DNA of 64,000 nucleotides from Pteria penguin (Eukaryota > Mollusca > Bivalvia > Pterioida > Pteriidae), in NCBI GenBank assembly GCA_035048485.1, contig CM068590.1, positions 2,398,593 through 2,462,592 on the forward strand, read 5' to 3'. Positions 11,420-25,270 of the stretch are shown piece after piece. The notes beneath the pieces were generated by a model that saw only the letters and a list, made by a program, of their open reading frames with translations, ran no database searches and was not told the DNA's origin. The stretch's first letter is position 1. Each line of letters begins with the position of its first letter. The position numbers were made by a program, and so were the translations under genes.

Positions 11420-14400
11420 AAATCTTTACAACAGTTGGTTATTAAAGTGACTTCCCCCTACACTTTAAAATACATTGTGTGCAAAATCTACCCACTGTTT
11501 TAAAAATGTTCCTTTTCTGCACATGAAGAAGCCTGCTTAGAAACAAATTACCCAGTCAAAGGCACGAGGTATATCAGGTCTAATTGTTATACTGCTACAA
11601 ATTAGAAAAAAAAATATGTGATTAGATTTATTGTGTGTCCACGACAAGGAAAATGCAAATGTAATACACATGTGATTTAAACATACACAATAATTTGTTC
11701 TTAAAATAGATGTTTCCAAGTTTCTGAACAGAGTAAATATACTCTATGTACGTTATTTAATGACAGGTATTATGCGCTGACGTCAGTTTCATTTCATGAG
11801 GATTGACATCTTTCTTTCTCTATTTTTTTGTTCTTCCACTTCTTTTTTTCCTCCTACTCGGTCACATGAATTAGCGATACCATTCCTTTATAATGTTACC
11901 GATCTCTATGGGACCAGCTCATAGCATGTTTGCCAAACAGCTCCTTTAAATTATAGTTAAATGTATTGCTTTAAAACATTTCTGAATAAATAAATATTTA
12001 TGTTAAATCAGTTTTAGGAAGAAATGCAAAAAGAATAAGTTGATCAATATGTGTACTAAACATAACTCTTCACAATCAGCACTTGATTTAAAGGAACATT
12101 TATATTTCTAATGAAAATGAATTACAATTAACTAGACCTGTTCAAGTTGCTTTCAGGATAACTTACTTTTTAAAACCTCCCGAGTTTTAACTTAAAAAAA
12201 ACCAGCTTTCCTCCTTTGCCCAGTTGATTTCTCTGGCAAGTTCAAGAACATGAAGGATAGTAATCTTCTGTTTTCTTTATGTTCTCCTCACCAATTCGAA
12301 TGAAAAGTTTAGCCTAAAAGGGGGATTTTTTTTTATTTATAGATATTACCTTATATAACATAGAGTTAAATGTATAACTTGTCCTGAATATTATCATTAT
12401 TTTTTTCTTTTCTTATTATAATTATTACAAGTACTTGTATTATACTATGGCGATCTCATTTCGTATCTTATTTGTATTCACACACATACACAAACACAAT
12501 ATATATGTATATATATATAAATATATATATATATATGTTCTATGACGTTTTAGCTAATGATTTTACCAATGTGAAATATATTTCATTTAGTGAATACTTT
12601 GTTTGATCTTAATATCAATTCTATGCGATGACCTAAGTACATTGGCCACAGCATGTCACGGATATAGTTGATTTTTTCACTTCATTTACACATTGACCCA
12701 AAACAATAAAAATTGAAATCAAAATGGTTTCATCAGTGTTGGTTATCATGGTAATAGAGCCATGATGCATAAAATAGTCAATATTTGAAATATTTGAAAA
12801 TTGAATAGTCTGAAAATATTGACTTAGAAAAACTTAACAATTTTTCTGCATATATCATATCTGGTTTAATGTATTTGAATGAAGCTATCTTGTAATAAAA
12901 TGACAGAAATAAGGTTTTTTTTAATATTATCTACTAATAAATGTGCATAAAGTGCCATAAAAAGTTGCCTTTGGTAAATGTTTTGATAAAAGAAATCTAT
13001 AGAATGAAATTCTATGAATTCATGTGAATAAATCTATAAAACATTTTTTTTTTTTGGTGAAACGAAACATAAGTGAGTTATTATGCATACAAATATTGCA
13101 AAATAGCTATAAAAATGCATAACAGAGGTCTGGTTCTTTATTGCGCTCTTCATTTGAAGGTAAAAAACCAACGTATGTTTGTTTACAAATGGATGCAGAA
13201 GATAAATATAAATGTAATTTGTCCATATTTCATCCATCTATTAATTGTTCAAATGCAGATTCTTTTATTTCGATAAATTCCTTGTCAAACACAATAGCTA
13301 CAACCGTTATAACAGAATGAGGAGTTTTGTCTACAAATTTTACAGAATCATTAAATATTTGTAAATCACATCTTTAAAAAATTCAAGAACAAAATTGCTC
13401 TCGTCAACGATCCAAATGTTGTGGAATTCCATCCCATATTTCATGCCATGACCTACTTAATAAAAACGGAAAGGAAAGCTACGGGGTGATCGTTGCTTAA
13501 CAGCTGGTCAGGTTTTGGAAGTCAACCAAAGATATGGGACTGCTATTCCATTAGGAACACGTAAGTAAAAAAAAAAACATGGTGTCTTTTTAATTAAAAG
13601 TAAAGTTATGTTTGTGTTAAAGGCAAATAAGTAGATATTCTTTAAATAAACATCAGTGAAATCCAAAGTAGTTAATTACTTAACAGTTACAGAGTAATTG
13701 AATAGCTATCTATAAGACAGAACCACCTCCTCATTAATAGAGTCATTATCTGTTAATATATAGGGCCGTACTCGTTATTGGCTGAAATAAAAAGGCAGGA
13801 ACCACTCGGGCCTAAATTAATTTTGGTTAGAACCTCTGGCAATCCAGAACTATCGTACATGTAGCTTGAATGGGATAACTACTGTCTGTGTGACTCCTCC
13901 TCTGTGCACTACGTATTAGAAATCTGACAGAAATCACAATGTTTTCAATGTAATACTTTGGGTTGCTTATATATCTTATATTCATGTACGTTTTGTATGT
14001 GCACTATCACCTGGGTCTGTAAAAGTAATACATCTTTTAATACATTTTCTAAATATCATAGCTATCTGTACATCATGCCGGGTAAAACTTTTTCCAAGAG
14101 ATTAAGAAAATCCAGCCAATGATAATCAAAATTAGCCCTTGGTGAACCATAATGCAGTAAGTTTATATTTATGCCCATAGCTATGTGATTTTGCAAAGTT
14201 CTTAAAAATGGAAAAATTTCGTTTTGGAGAAAGTGTTCTATAGATTTTTTTTTAATGTGGAGTTTTTTTAACCTTTACCATGTTTACAGAACAAAGTTGC
14301 CTAAATTTTGTTAATTTATACATGTAATATGGAATAAGTGAAAAAAAAAAAAAATAAAAAGATTAATCAAAAATTTGCGAAAATGTAAATTGATATGATA

Positions 14401-14730
14401 ATGAAACTGTAATGTTATATAATTCTTAAACATTGAATATATTCATTTTAAAGAAACAAGATAAATATTGCCTAAAATTCTTTTGTATGTCTTACAATGT
14501 ACCGTATTTGAATTTCTGCGCTTCTATTTGTTTTCCAAAGATGTTTTTCACATAATTATAATTTGTTTAGGGAAACTGTAGAATAGGAATCAATTGGAGG
14601 GTTTTTGCGGCCGAGAACTGATATTCATCGCACTAATCATGCACTAGTATGTTTGTAGATTTATACTTTTCTCATGCTTTATATACATGGCAAAAATGAA
14701 AGTTAATAAGGTAACATAAAATTGATTGTT
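11420..14730. other. AT-rich DNA, no gene recognised
   Basis: No coding frame, RNA or transposon end could be supported. Minor features are a CA/TA tract at 12,480-12,538 and an exon-like stretch at about 13,384-13,561 that ends in GTAAGT but contains an in-frame TGA (see findings). Confidence 0.5.
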
Positions 14731-14732
14731 AA

Positions 14733-16095
14733 TTCGTAGGAGAACTTACCTTCCTCCAAGAACATTATATCATTACACCAGCAGATAAAGCATCCAATAA
14801 TTATACATTTACTTGTAAGAAATATTACTTTGACAGCCTAGTGGAAGAATTAGGATTAAATTCAGCTCCAGGAAATCCTACTTATACTCTCACGAACTTT
14901 TCGGTTTCGGAAGTACTCGAGAATCATAAATCTGTCCTCAATACGTTTGGTATTGACTCAAGAAGTTCCATATTTGTACTGCATTCCAAAAATGCACAAA
15001 AATCCTTACAAACAACGCTTTATCGCTGGTTCCTCGAAGTGTTCCACAAAATCTGTATCGATGCTACTCACAAAAATATTATCAGAAATTAAATCTGGCC
15101 TTCATAGATATTGCGAAACAGTATATTCAAGAAGTGGAATTAATCAAATGTGGATCCTTAAAAATTCAAAAGAGTTGTTAAAAAATCTAAAATCAAAAAG
15201 TTTTACTAAAATTCACTCTATCAAGTCTTTTGACTTTTCGACTCTTTACACAACGATCCCTCATCAGAAATTAAAAGACAGATTAGCGGAAATTATTCAA
15301 AATGCATTTACTAGTAAAAACGGAAGCCGCAAATTCAAATATATAGTAATAGGCCACGATAAAACTTACTTTGTTAGGGAAAATTCTGATTCCAAAAATA
15401 AATACACTGAAACAGCTGTCATCCAGATGTTGAACTTTCTTATCGATAACATTTTTGTGGTGTTTGGAGGTAAGGTTTTTCAACAAATTGTCGGCATTCT
15501 AATGGGCACTAACTGTGCTCCGCTTCTGGCTGACATATTCCTTTACTCATACGAAGCTGAATTCATTCAGTCTTTGCTTTTGCAAGGAAAAAAACAATTG
15601 GCTCTTGGCTTCAATTTTACTTACAGATATATAGATGACTTGCTTTCAATTAATAATCCTTCTTTCGCTGATTACCTTAGCATCATCTATCCAAGTGAAC
15701 TTGAGGTCAAAGAAACCACAGAAAGTAGTAATTCTACTTCGTATTTAGATATTATGTTGTCTTTCGACATTAATGGTCAATTGAACACCTCACTCTATGA
15801 CAAACGTGACGATTTCAATTTTGCTATCACAAACTTTCCTTTCATAAGTAGCAACATTCCATCATCGCCCGCATACGGCGTATTCATATCTCAGTTAATA
15901 CGTTATTCCAGAGCATGTTCAAATTACAGTGACTTTGTTCTGAGGGCTAGGCGACTTTCAGTTAAGCTGCTCAACCAGGGTTATATATGTGCTAGACTAG
16001 CAACGTCACTGAGGAAATTCTATGGTCGTTACGAGACTCTTATTACTCCATATGATATCTCGTTATCCAGACTTTTAAATGATATTCTGGACTGA
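14733..16095 (+). pseudogene. Reverse transcriptase of Penelope-like copy 1, one frameshift
   Basis: The frame opens at 14,733 and reads a conserved N-terminal block (ITPADKASNNYTF), continuing to about 14,950-14,990. There a frameshift moves coding to the frame used up to 16,095 (LYCIPKMHKNPYKQRFIAGS). Reverse-transcriptase motifs follow in order: FDFSTLYTTIPHQKL, QQIVGILMGTNCAPLLAD, FLYSYEAEF, the catalytic RYIDDLLS (both Asp present), then SYLDIMLS, KRDDFNFAI and LRKFYGRYE. The stop at 16,093 is premature: the 40.3-kb copy has GGA (Gly) where this copy has TGA and continues for about 27 more residues. Apart from the frameshift and this stop the protein is well preserved, so the insertion is fairly recent. 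Confidence 0.75.
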
Positions 16096-16390
16096 GAACG
16101 ATTCCGATCATTTTACACAGATTTGACACATTCTATACTAGAAGGTTACCTATTTCGACTTCTCCATATATAAATACTACTGGGTATATGTGACGGGTGT
16201 TGCGAGCAAGCAGGAGATGCTCACTCTCCCCGGGCACCTGATCTCACTCCATCACAGGGGTTCACATATGCTCTTCAAGTAGACATATTTTGTTATTTTC
16301 CATTTGTTTTTCATTTTCACTGATTTTGTATGTCCTCTGGTTTTATGATTTTTGGACTTGTGCTTTGGATTTATCCATCATCTCTACATT
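14733..16390 (+). mobile_element. Penelope-like retroelement, copy 1
   Basis: The coding body (see the separate entry) is followed by an approximately 295-bp tail that is nearly identical to the tail of the copy at 40.3 kb, ending TCATCTCTACATT at 16,390; the two copies diverge immediately after. In another frame the tail (about 16,189-16,323) still reads GDAHSPRAPDLTPSQGFTYA, resembling a conserved C-terminal segment of related elements, so it is probably decayed coding sequence. No GIY-YIG endonuclease was found. Upstream of 14,733 nothing element-like is seen, so the 5' end is probably truncated. Confidence 0.75.
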
Positions 16391-16403
16391 ACCACTCCAA
16401 TTT

Positions 16404-17170
16404 TTATTATACGCCCGTCTTCAGACGAGAAGTATTATTATATGGCGATGGCCATCCGTCCGTCCGTGCATTTGTCACATATGTAACGATTTTTAATATC
16501 TTTTGTTGCAAAATGGATGTTTTAAGTTTAATCACTTTAATGGGAAGGGGGGTGGAGGGTTAATATGTGAGTATTTGTCTCATGTAAACAAGATAGAGAC
16601 CAAACCAACTGAGCTAGGAACATTAAATTTTTGCAAGTTATTCCCCCTGAATATGAACCTGAGTATGTGTCATGACCCAAATTAGACAGACTGCTGCCAC
16701 GGGCGTATTAGCACCAGTCCGACCGGTGCAGTTCTTTATGTATACCCTCCATACATCTGTCAATCATTTCTGTAAGCGTTTTGCACATATTTTCGGATAT
16801 TATCATTTTCATGCAAAAAACGATTTTTTTTTTCTCAAATATTTCTATTTTGGTTAAGTTTTGTTTTAGTTGAAAACCAACACTTAAGCCAGAAATACAG
16901 AAATAGATATTGATAGGCAAGAATTTTTGAAAAAAATTGAAATTCTGATTTGCAAATGAGAGGAGGGAGGTGTCAATTTTGAACATTATTTACTCTCATT
17001 TCAAGACTATTTTAAGATATATGAATGAAACTTGGTAGAGCATAAGTACTCAAGGTCTTAAATGTTAATTGATTTTTTTTGTCCAGATTTGCCCACAGGT
17101 GGTGCCATCACAGGCTATTATTTTTCTTCCTTTTTTTTTCAGGTGAGCAATGTGACCCCTGGGCCTCTTT
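16404..17170. repeat. Dispersed repeat beginning TTATACGCCCGTCTTCAGACG
   Basis: The left end has a short hairpin (CGCCCGTCTTCAGACGAG) followed by the CCGTCCGTCCGT tract that marks many molluscan dispersed repeats. The right end (TCAGGTGAGCAATGTGACCC, about 17,140) recurs at 18,190. Overlapping small frames are repeat-derived. 17,170-17,383 is T-rich with nothing recognisable. Confidence 0.5.
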
Positions 17171-18076
17171 TCGTTCCCCCCCCTTTTTTTTCTTTTTTGT
17201 TTAAGCAATGTCATGTGACTCAAATTGAATATAAAATTCAGATTCTTCCAAAAAATAGCTCTTATATATTTGAGTTGGAAATAATGATTATTTGTAAATT
17301 TTGAATAGATGTGTTTGAATAGATGAGTTTGATGATTGTTTTGATAGATAAATCTTTACAATATTTACTCTTTTTTATCTTAGGACAGTAATGATCCCTT
17401 CAGTCGGGAGCCACTATCTAGTCAAATAAGTCATGCTTCAAGCCAGGGTTTAATGTCCAGTCAAGACAGCCAGATATCTGAGCTTCAATTACAAACGTTG
17501 AGTTCTTAGATATGTGTAATTCCAGCCCAGTCAAGACTCTAAGGGAGCCATATACCACCTCTAATCTATGAACAAAAAAGGCGCTATGCAGCTAAAGCTA
17601 ATGAATGTCTCACTTTGCTGTTGGAGACCATGTGTCCCGTTGAAAGTGATGGCATCAAGAATGATATGTTTAATAGACTAGTACAGAAAAAGTCTGATAC
17701 GCAAGAATACATTGAAGCATTGATATGTAGTTATCTAAGGGCTGAAACCTCATCAGTTAGAAAACTGATACCCTCCATATTAACTTGCCATTACACTTTC
17801 CAAGACATTAATAACAAACTTCCTTCTGTAACTTACCATAGGTATTATTCAGCAAAGAGACATGGAAAAGATGTCGGAATCGATGCCCCTATACCACAAA
17901 CAATACAGAGGAGACAAAAAATCAATGAATCCAAATTAGAATATTTTTTGGATTTCATTACATCATGTAATGTAATAAAGGATCTACCTCTTGGAGAAAA
18001 AAAATTGTCCTTGACAACTGGAGAGCTTAAACATGTGCCACATGTTATACGATCTCTTGCTCCTACCACAACTTGT

Positions 18077-18240
18077 TAGAACTTAAGCACTCAAGGTCCC
18101 AAACATTTATTGATATTTTTGTGAGGATTTGCCCATTGGTATCGTCACCAAAAGAAATTCAGAATGACTGTCATTGGCTCTGATTCTCAGGTGAGCGATG
18201 TGACCCATGGACCTCTTGTTTTTTACTTGATGAACATGAA
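18077..18240. repeat. Dispersed repeat piece inside the decayed gene
   Basis: Aligns with 17,040-17,165: both contain ACTCAAGGTC, GATTTGCCCA and TCAGGTGAGCRATGTGACCC, then a GGRCCTCTTTT/TTG end. It interrupts the reading frame after RSLAPTTTC. Confidence 0.5.
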
Positions 18241-18494
18241 TTAACTTTATATTTTCTCATTTTAGGAGAGAGCACAATATACAATATTTTATCGGAGTGT
18301 AGTGCTGCTGTTCGTAAATCAGTGGAAGGTGTAGACATTGCTGAAGCTAGTCAGGCCTTCAATGATTTAAAAGATATTGTCAACAAAATTCAAATGCTAC
18401 AGCAAAAAGGACTAATCTTTTACAGAGTTTGGTGCATCACCTTTAAACAGAGTATAAAGTAAAACAAGCTGCAGTCCGTCAGCAGCAATTTTTG

Positions 18495-18548
18495 AATTGT
18501 TATGCCCCTGTGATCGAAAATCGGGGGCATATTGTTTTTGTGTTATCC

Positions 18549-18582
<34 letters not shown>

Positions 18583-18890
18583 TGTTAACTTTAACCTTGG
18601 ACATAACTTTTGCATGGTTAAGAAAACAGTTCAAAATAAGCTGCCGATCTTTTTTTTTTTTGTTAACTAGGTCAAAGGCCAAGGTCACAGGGTCAAGGTC
18701 ATGGTATCAAATTAAAGGCCTTGTCACAAGAAATGCATATGTGAAATATGAAAGCCCTGCCTATATCTTTTGTGTTGCCTGTGAAGCAAGCGGCACATTT
18801 ACATAAATATCTCTGTCCATATGTCTGTCAGTTAGTCACACTTTTATATTTTTACGCTCCCTAGTGCTTCACAGGCGACAAATTCTCCGC
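18495..18890. repeat. Dispersed repeats with terminal hairpins and (CTGT)n
   Basis: Starts with a hairpin (TTATGCCCCTG / ATCGGGGGCATA, 18,500-18,531), then (CTGT)n at 18,549-18,582, then the GGTCAAGGTCA-type motif at about 18,670-18,705. A second short inverted repeat, GCCTGTGAAGCA at about 18,777 and TGCTTCACAGGC at about 18,865, follows. Confidence 0.55.
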
Positions 18891-19304
18891 TCTTACAAAC
18901 AAATGATATTATTTTCTATTTCTTTTTTTTTAATTTATATCGGCAAATATTGTTCCGACACATGTGTCTCGATTAAAGATTAATTACTACATGTAAAATT
19001 TGTAATATGGAAGTCTCATAGGATCTTACAATCCAAACATTTTCTTGATTTGATTATACCTCTCACTTTTTATATTATAACCAAAGATTAACAGCAGATA
19101 TGGAATGGGAAAATCTTGAAACTTATTCATTCCAGGTTCAGTGCAGTATCTATCTTAAAAGTATTATACATACATTTGGTGCACCAGAGAGCCATTTCGT
19201 TGATTGATGTTCATAAAAGAAATAATTGAAAGCTTAACATTATAAAAATTGAGTTAACCAGTTAATGCAAAATCTTTACAATTTTCTTAAACTTTCAAAA
19301 TGTT

Positions 19305-19420
19305 ATTCTGCCCCCGGTCTATTGACCAAGGGGGTATATAGCGTTTGGTTGGCCGTCTGTTTGTGTGTGTTTCTGTCTGTCATTCCGCCCCTCTTTCAAT
19401 AAAAGAATATAAAAGTATAA
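19305..19420. repeat. Dispersed repeat start with hairpin
   Basis: CCCCCGGTC / GACCAAGGGGG hairpin at 19,311-19,334, followed by GGTATATAGCG and a GTCTGT-rich stretch. It lies in the intron of the decayed gene. Confidence 0.5.
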
Positions 19421-22355
19421 GTCGAGAGGATAGGCCTTTCATATCTAAAATATGTCGAAAAATACTAGAGGTTTGGGTATGCAAATTGATAACAAAATAC
19501 AATGTATATTGTTAAAGATTTAAAAGATTTAAAAACATTTTAAAGATACTTAGATTTCAGTTCTAAATTGATTTTAACAATACTTTTTTAATCAAAATTT
19601 TAGGTTGAGAAATCTGTCAAGGCTGTAAATGAATTAAAGGGGCATATCCTCATATAAAAAGGGCAGGATCAAGCCAGATCCAACATCACCGACAACCTTA
19701 GGGACGGAGAGATGTTTGTTGTTGCAGACTAGGATATGAAGTTTCTGCCTTGCAAGTTCAGGGAGGGACAAACTGACTAGTTCGGGGCATAAACTGGCAC
19801 ATCATAGTTTGTGCACAAAAGCTAAGGATCAGTCTGTGCTGGACTCTTATGTTCATCTCCTTGGATCACAGGCACCACAAGATTCTCAGATAACACCCGC
19901 TCTTTTAATAGATGCAATAAAAGATATGGTGTTTTACAGAAAAATAACGGATATGCATTTGTGGTCTGACAATGCTGGTTGCTACAAAAGCACCTATACT
20001 ATGCATGCCTTACATCAGGAGCTTAAGGAGCTAAAGACCTATAATTTCAATATTAATGGCAAAGGTCCCTGTGATCGCAAAGCCTCTCATATTATATCTG
20101 CAATCAAAAGTTGTGTAAATGAAGGCAACAATGTTTTAGATGCCTCTGATATGAAGAAGGTAAGTAATTATAATTTACATTCTTTTGTTAGTCCATCCAT
20201 TTGTCTCTCACAAAATCTTTAAAATTGGACTTTTATGTTTTTAACTTTTAAAATATGGGTTTCATAATTCATGTGCTTTTATTTTGTGTGTATTGATACC
20301 CTATTTTATGACCTTAGCTTTAACCTTTATGAAATTTGAAATATATGTGCCAAAATTGTTTATGATGTTTTAATTAGTTTCAGGCAATTGATACTATGCA
20401 GAATGGGCAGTATAAAGCGAAAATTGTCACTCCTATCATCGATGTTGATACAGAAAAGATGAAACCTATTCCAAGAATATCTTTGATGCCAATTTCAAAT
20501 TTTTGTCAGAGGAATTAAAAGCTTGGAGGGCACAGAGTGTTGGAACAGGTAACTTTTGTGTAGCATGCTAAGCATGGCGACACTTAAGGATAACTTTGTC
20601 TGTTGATTGTCTGGCTTTCTGTCTGTATGTCACAAAGACATTTTTATCCTTACTGGACGAAGCTGAAATATTTTATTTCCTTACGATGTTTTAAAATTTT
20701 AAAGTGTTTTCGGCAGACTCACAATAGATTGCATATATGAAACATTTACATCCAAAGTCAGTCTTTTAAAGCCTGCTATAATGTTTAAATTAAACAACAC
20801 GAAACAAAAGCTAATTGATTTTTATAATATGTTGCTCCATTATTTTAACAACATTACCATCACATTGTTATATCTATTTATATAGGGCTGATCCCGTGGA
20901 GTAACTGTAAAGCGACAGTTATTCAACTGAATACCACTCAGAACTGGTCACCAGATACTCACTCTGCAATGCAGCCAGCAGGTAATTGTTCTTTTATACA
21001 TAAAAATGTTCATTTGAGTATAAACTAGTTTTTTATATAAATATATATAAATTTTTGTTTGAGTATAAAGTAGCTGAAATATGTATAGAAATTTCCATTA
21101 GAGTATGAATTAGCTTTATTATATATAAACAGTTTTGTTTGAGTAAAAAGTAGCTTAAGTTTATTATATATAAACTTTTTTGTATATGAGTATAAAGTAG
21201 CTTGTGACTCTCTTACTTGTAGTACTTGCAAAGTAAATGTTGACTCATTCGACTTGCCAGCTGTTCGACTGTCATTCTGAGTTTTTTAAATAACCATTTC
21301 TGGAGATATTGAACTGAACTAACTGTATGCCATGGTTCTTGATATTTATATTTCGGTTTTGGTGAATCTATTTGTATATTACAAGTTACTTTAAGTTTGC
21401 TTCATTTTGCAGATGAACACATAGACGATGATAGCAACAAGGAGACCATCACAAGAAGAGTTCCTATGCTCAAATGATCAATGATAGAGTATTCAAATCT
21501 GTATCTGCTCTTGAAAATCATCTAATAATTGGCGACTGCAAGTGTAGGTCAGAGAAATTGCTTGTAGACAGGTGTTAAGTATTGTACCAAAAGAAATTAG
21601 ATGTAAACTCTAGTGTAAGTAAGACTCTAGGTGCACACACAAAAGTTACTGATGAAGACAATTTAGAGGATATGGGATTGGCTCTAATGACTAAGAAACT
21701 ACAGTCACACTTCACTTATGATAAGAGGCTTTTCCTCCTAGAGAAATTACAACACGGAAAACTAAAAGGAAGGAAGGAAGACCCAACCTTAAGTTGCTAA
21801 AGAGATGCCATTTGTTTTAAGGATGGAGAGCTACGATTCACAAGAAATGTCATTCTATTGTGCCTTCCTTCCAACATCATTTAAAGTATTGCTGAATATT
21901 CCAATACATGTATGCATTCAAATGAAATTTGGTTTACATATATATAATTGAGAGGTGCAGGTCAAGTAATAGGGTCAGTGATGCGAGATTATTATTGGAG
22001 GAAGAATTTTCCTTCGTTCACGAAAGCTGTCTCTAAAGCATTTTTGTCACACCTGACATATCAAGATATTATTCTGAAATTAACATGAAATAACATATTT
22101 TTTCCAATTTATACATGTTTTGATTCATCATTTAGCATTTTAAATATCTTTAAATTATTTAAAAAGAATTTTATGAATATTTGAAAAAGGTTGATTTTTA
22201 GCTCGCTGGGACTAAAAAGTCTGGAGAGCTAATGTCATACCCTCGGCGTCGTTGTCGTCATTGTCGTCGTCGTCCGTGGACAAGACTTTAACCTATGCTA
22301 CACCTTTTGAACTATTAAAGATAGAGCTTAGATTATTCACATGTAGATACAGATG

Positions 22356-23310
<955 letters not shown>

Positions 23311-23452
23311 TCAATGTACTTCATGACAAGACCTTTCTTTTTAAGCCTTGACATTTGACCTAGTGACCTTGACCTTCAAATTTGACCTACTTTTGATGGG
23401 CAAAAACTTGAATGGGCGAGCTATATTGCCTTCTAACAAATCTTGTTTTTGC

Positions 23453-24590
23453 AAAATTGTGATTTGTTTCCATTTTTAAGCTGTGATTATTCCTAGCCTT
23501 TTGCTTTCACCATAAATGATTTTATGCAAATGACAATGCTTTTGATATATATCATAATTTTGTCGTCACACACCGAAGAGGTGAAAAACTTATACGAAAA
23601 TTGATAAAAATGCACTTTTTCATCATAGGTAAAATTACCCAAATTTTGCATATCTGCAGTGTTATTACTATTTCTGATAAATTTGTTGTTATTTATTTAA
23701 AATATATTTCATTAAATGCTCTATTGAATTAAAACAACACCGACACTGACTTTATATATATCCAACAATTTAATGTCAAAAAGCCCAAAAATGGTGACTT
23801 CAGTGGTTTCTGACAGGGCGAAAGTATTGTTGCCATGGCAACCATAATAAATTTAAGAAAATATTCATGATTTGTGTTTACTAGAATGATTTAAATGATT
23901 ATTTTGAAGGTTATCAAAATCTGTGGTATAGAGTGGCCAGATTCACCATGGAATTATGGGTTATTACATAGAATTGATATTAAGATGACTGATAAGGGTT
24001 TTTATACCAGAAATATGCATGCATATTGTAAATTTTATCCAGAATGGGGTTCACCAGCTGTAATCGTCCGTTTCAATTTTTATAGTGCATGATTCACCTG
24101 TTTTTATCGACCAACTTAAATTATCAGTCACCTATGAATATCATCTGTCTTTCAAAAATAGCTCATATTATGCCCTGCTGTTAATTTTTAATGTTAATGT
24201 TAATGTTAATTCATTTTAAACAATCATCTGTCTTTAACAACCACCGTAAATCATCACTTGCCTTCAACAATCATCTTATACATTTTTCATATACAATTAA
24301 TAAGATGAGGACAAAGAAACTAAAAGTGGTTGTTAAAGGTGATAATTTTAGACCATATTGGCAAAGGCTCGAGAAAAATGGGTCAATATAAAAGCACAGG
24401 TAAGCGATAACGATAGTAAAACAATTTAAAAATTGCCAAATTTTCGAAGCAATCTGCTTCTTCTTCAGGACACACACATACAAACACTTACATAAATATA
24501 AAGACACGAAAAGAAAGATAGAAAATATATACAAAGCACAAGTCAAATAAAAACTGATTTCTTGAATTGGCTACATATTGAGCTCAATAG
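23453..24590. other. AT-rich DNA, no gene recognised
   Basis: Only low-complexity features are seen, for example a short (TTAATG)n at 24,185-24,212. A stretch at 24,390-24,420 (AAAAGCACAGGTAAGCGATAA) resembles the arm of the hairpin at 30.7 kb. Confidence 0.5.
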
Positions 24591-24899
24591 TTTGAGCTAA
24601 TACACATATGCCCCCTCCCCCTTTTCGGAAAAACTGGATCCGCCACTGCGACCACCTGTCTAATTCAGTCGTACTTTCCTTTTCCTCCAATTGACTTTTA
24701 CCCTTATTTGTCCAAACCTCTTTCAGAGGAGACATGGTCCTGAACCTCGTCCCCTCTGACTGTTAGTCGGGACTCCTACAGATCTAGGGTCTTAGCTCGC
24801 TTTCAGACTTGCAGAGCACGGTTAATCATGTTGATGTCGCATATATTTTTATACCATTATGTGTTTTACAATACCTTACGTGTTTATATTTTTATGACC

Positions 24900-25170
24900 T
24901 CTCAATATGCGATACCTGTTGACCCTTCTTCTTTACATGGAGGATTATTTATAAGTTTTTAAATGTACGTCCTTTGATTGTTCTGCTGTTACGGTGAATG
25001 GGAAGGTGGGCCCGTAAACCGGTTAACCACACCATTTGTTTGGCTTTTGTCAAATTAAATGACCGTCTTAAGTCGGTATCGTAATTGCACTACAATCAAA
25101 TATTTTTGTAATGTGTTATATGTTCTAGTATATTATTTATATTCATGTATTGTATAGCTTCATGGTGACT
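24900..25170 (+). repeat. Dispersed repeat, second copy at 32.2 kb
   Basis: Aligns with 32,225-32,490: TTTTTAAATGTRYGTCCTTTGATT, GGTGGGC, CCGGTTAACCACACCA, TCGGTATCGTAA and AATATTTTTGTAATGT occur in the same order in both. A GGATCCGCCACTG transposon end lies upstream at 24,637-24,649. Confidence 0.65.
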
Positions 25171-25213
25171 TCTGCCACATAACTAAGCCAGTAACTCCTC
25201 TTTTTTCTTTTAA

Positions 25214-25270
25214 GAATGTAAACAGGGAATACGTCAGATTGTTGGTCAGAACATTTAAGAAATCCTTTAT
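25214..25270 (+). other. Candidate non-coding 5' exon of TRIM-like copy 2
   Basis: Matches the 5' exon of copy 1 and ends in the same donor, CTTTAT|GTAAGT. The intron to the coding exon is longer here (515 against 251 bp). Confidence 0.45.

Larger units (their letters stand above)
17384..21797 (+). pseudogene. Decayed six-exon gene of the uncharacterised DNAGCY-motif family
   Basis: Coding blocks in order, joined by plausible splice sites: 17,384-18,076 (acceptor TCTTAG), 18,266-18,459 (acceptor TTTTAG), 19,604-20,159 (acceptor TTTTAG, donor GTAAGT), 20,384-20,548 (TTTCAG, GTAACT), 20,886-20,981 (TATAG, GTAATT), 21,413-21,797 (TTGCAG). Recognisable segments are RRYAAKANECL, ILSECSAAVRKSVEG, DMKFLPCKFREGQTD, WSDNAGCYKS, GPCDRKASHI, SEELKAWRAQSVGTG and, near the end, a degenerate zinc-finger-like stretch. 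I recognise these as parts of a large multicopy family of unknown function in cnidarians, molluscs and fish. Damage: stops at 17,507, 17,540 and 18,077; two TAG codons in the 19.7-kb part where relatives have Trp (ADxDMKF, QTDxFG); a frameshift near 20,488; and further stops after 21,470. The DMKF and DNAGCY aspartates suggest a possible RNase H-like, transposase-derived fold, which is inference only. Dispersed repeats have invaded the introns. Confidence 0.65.
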
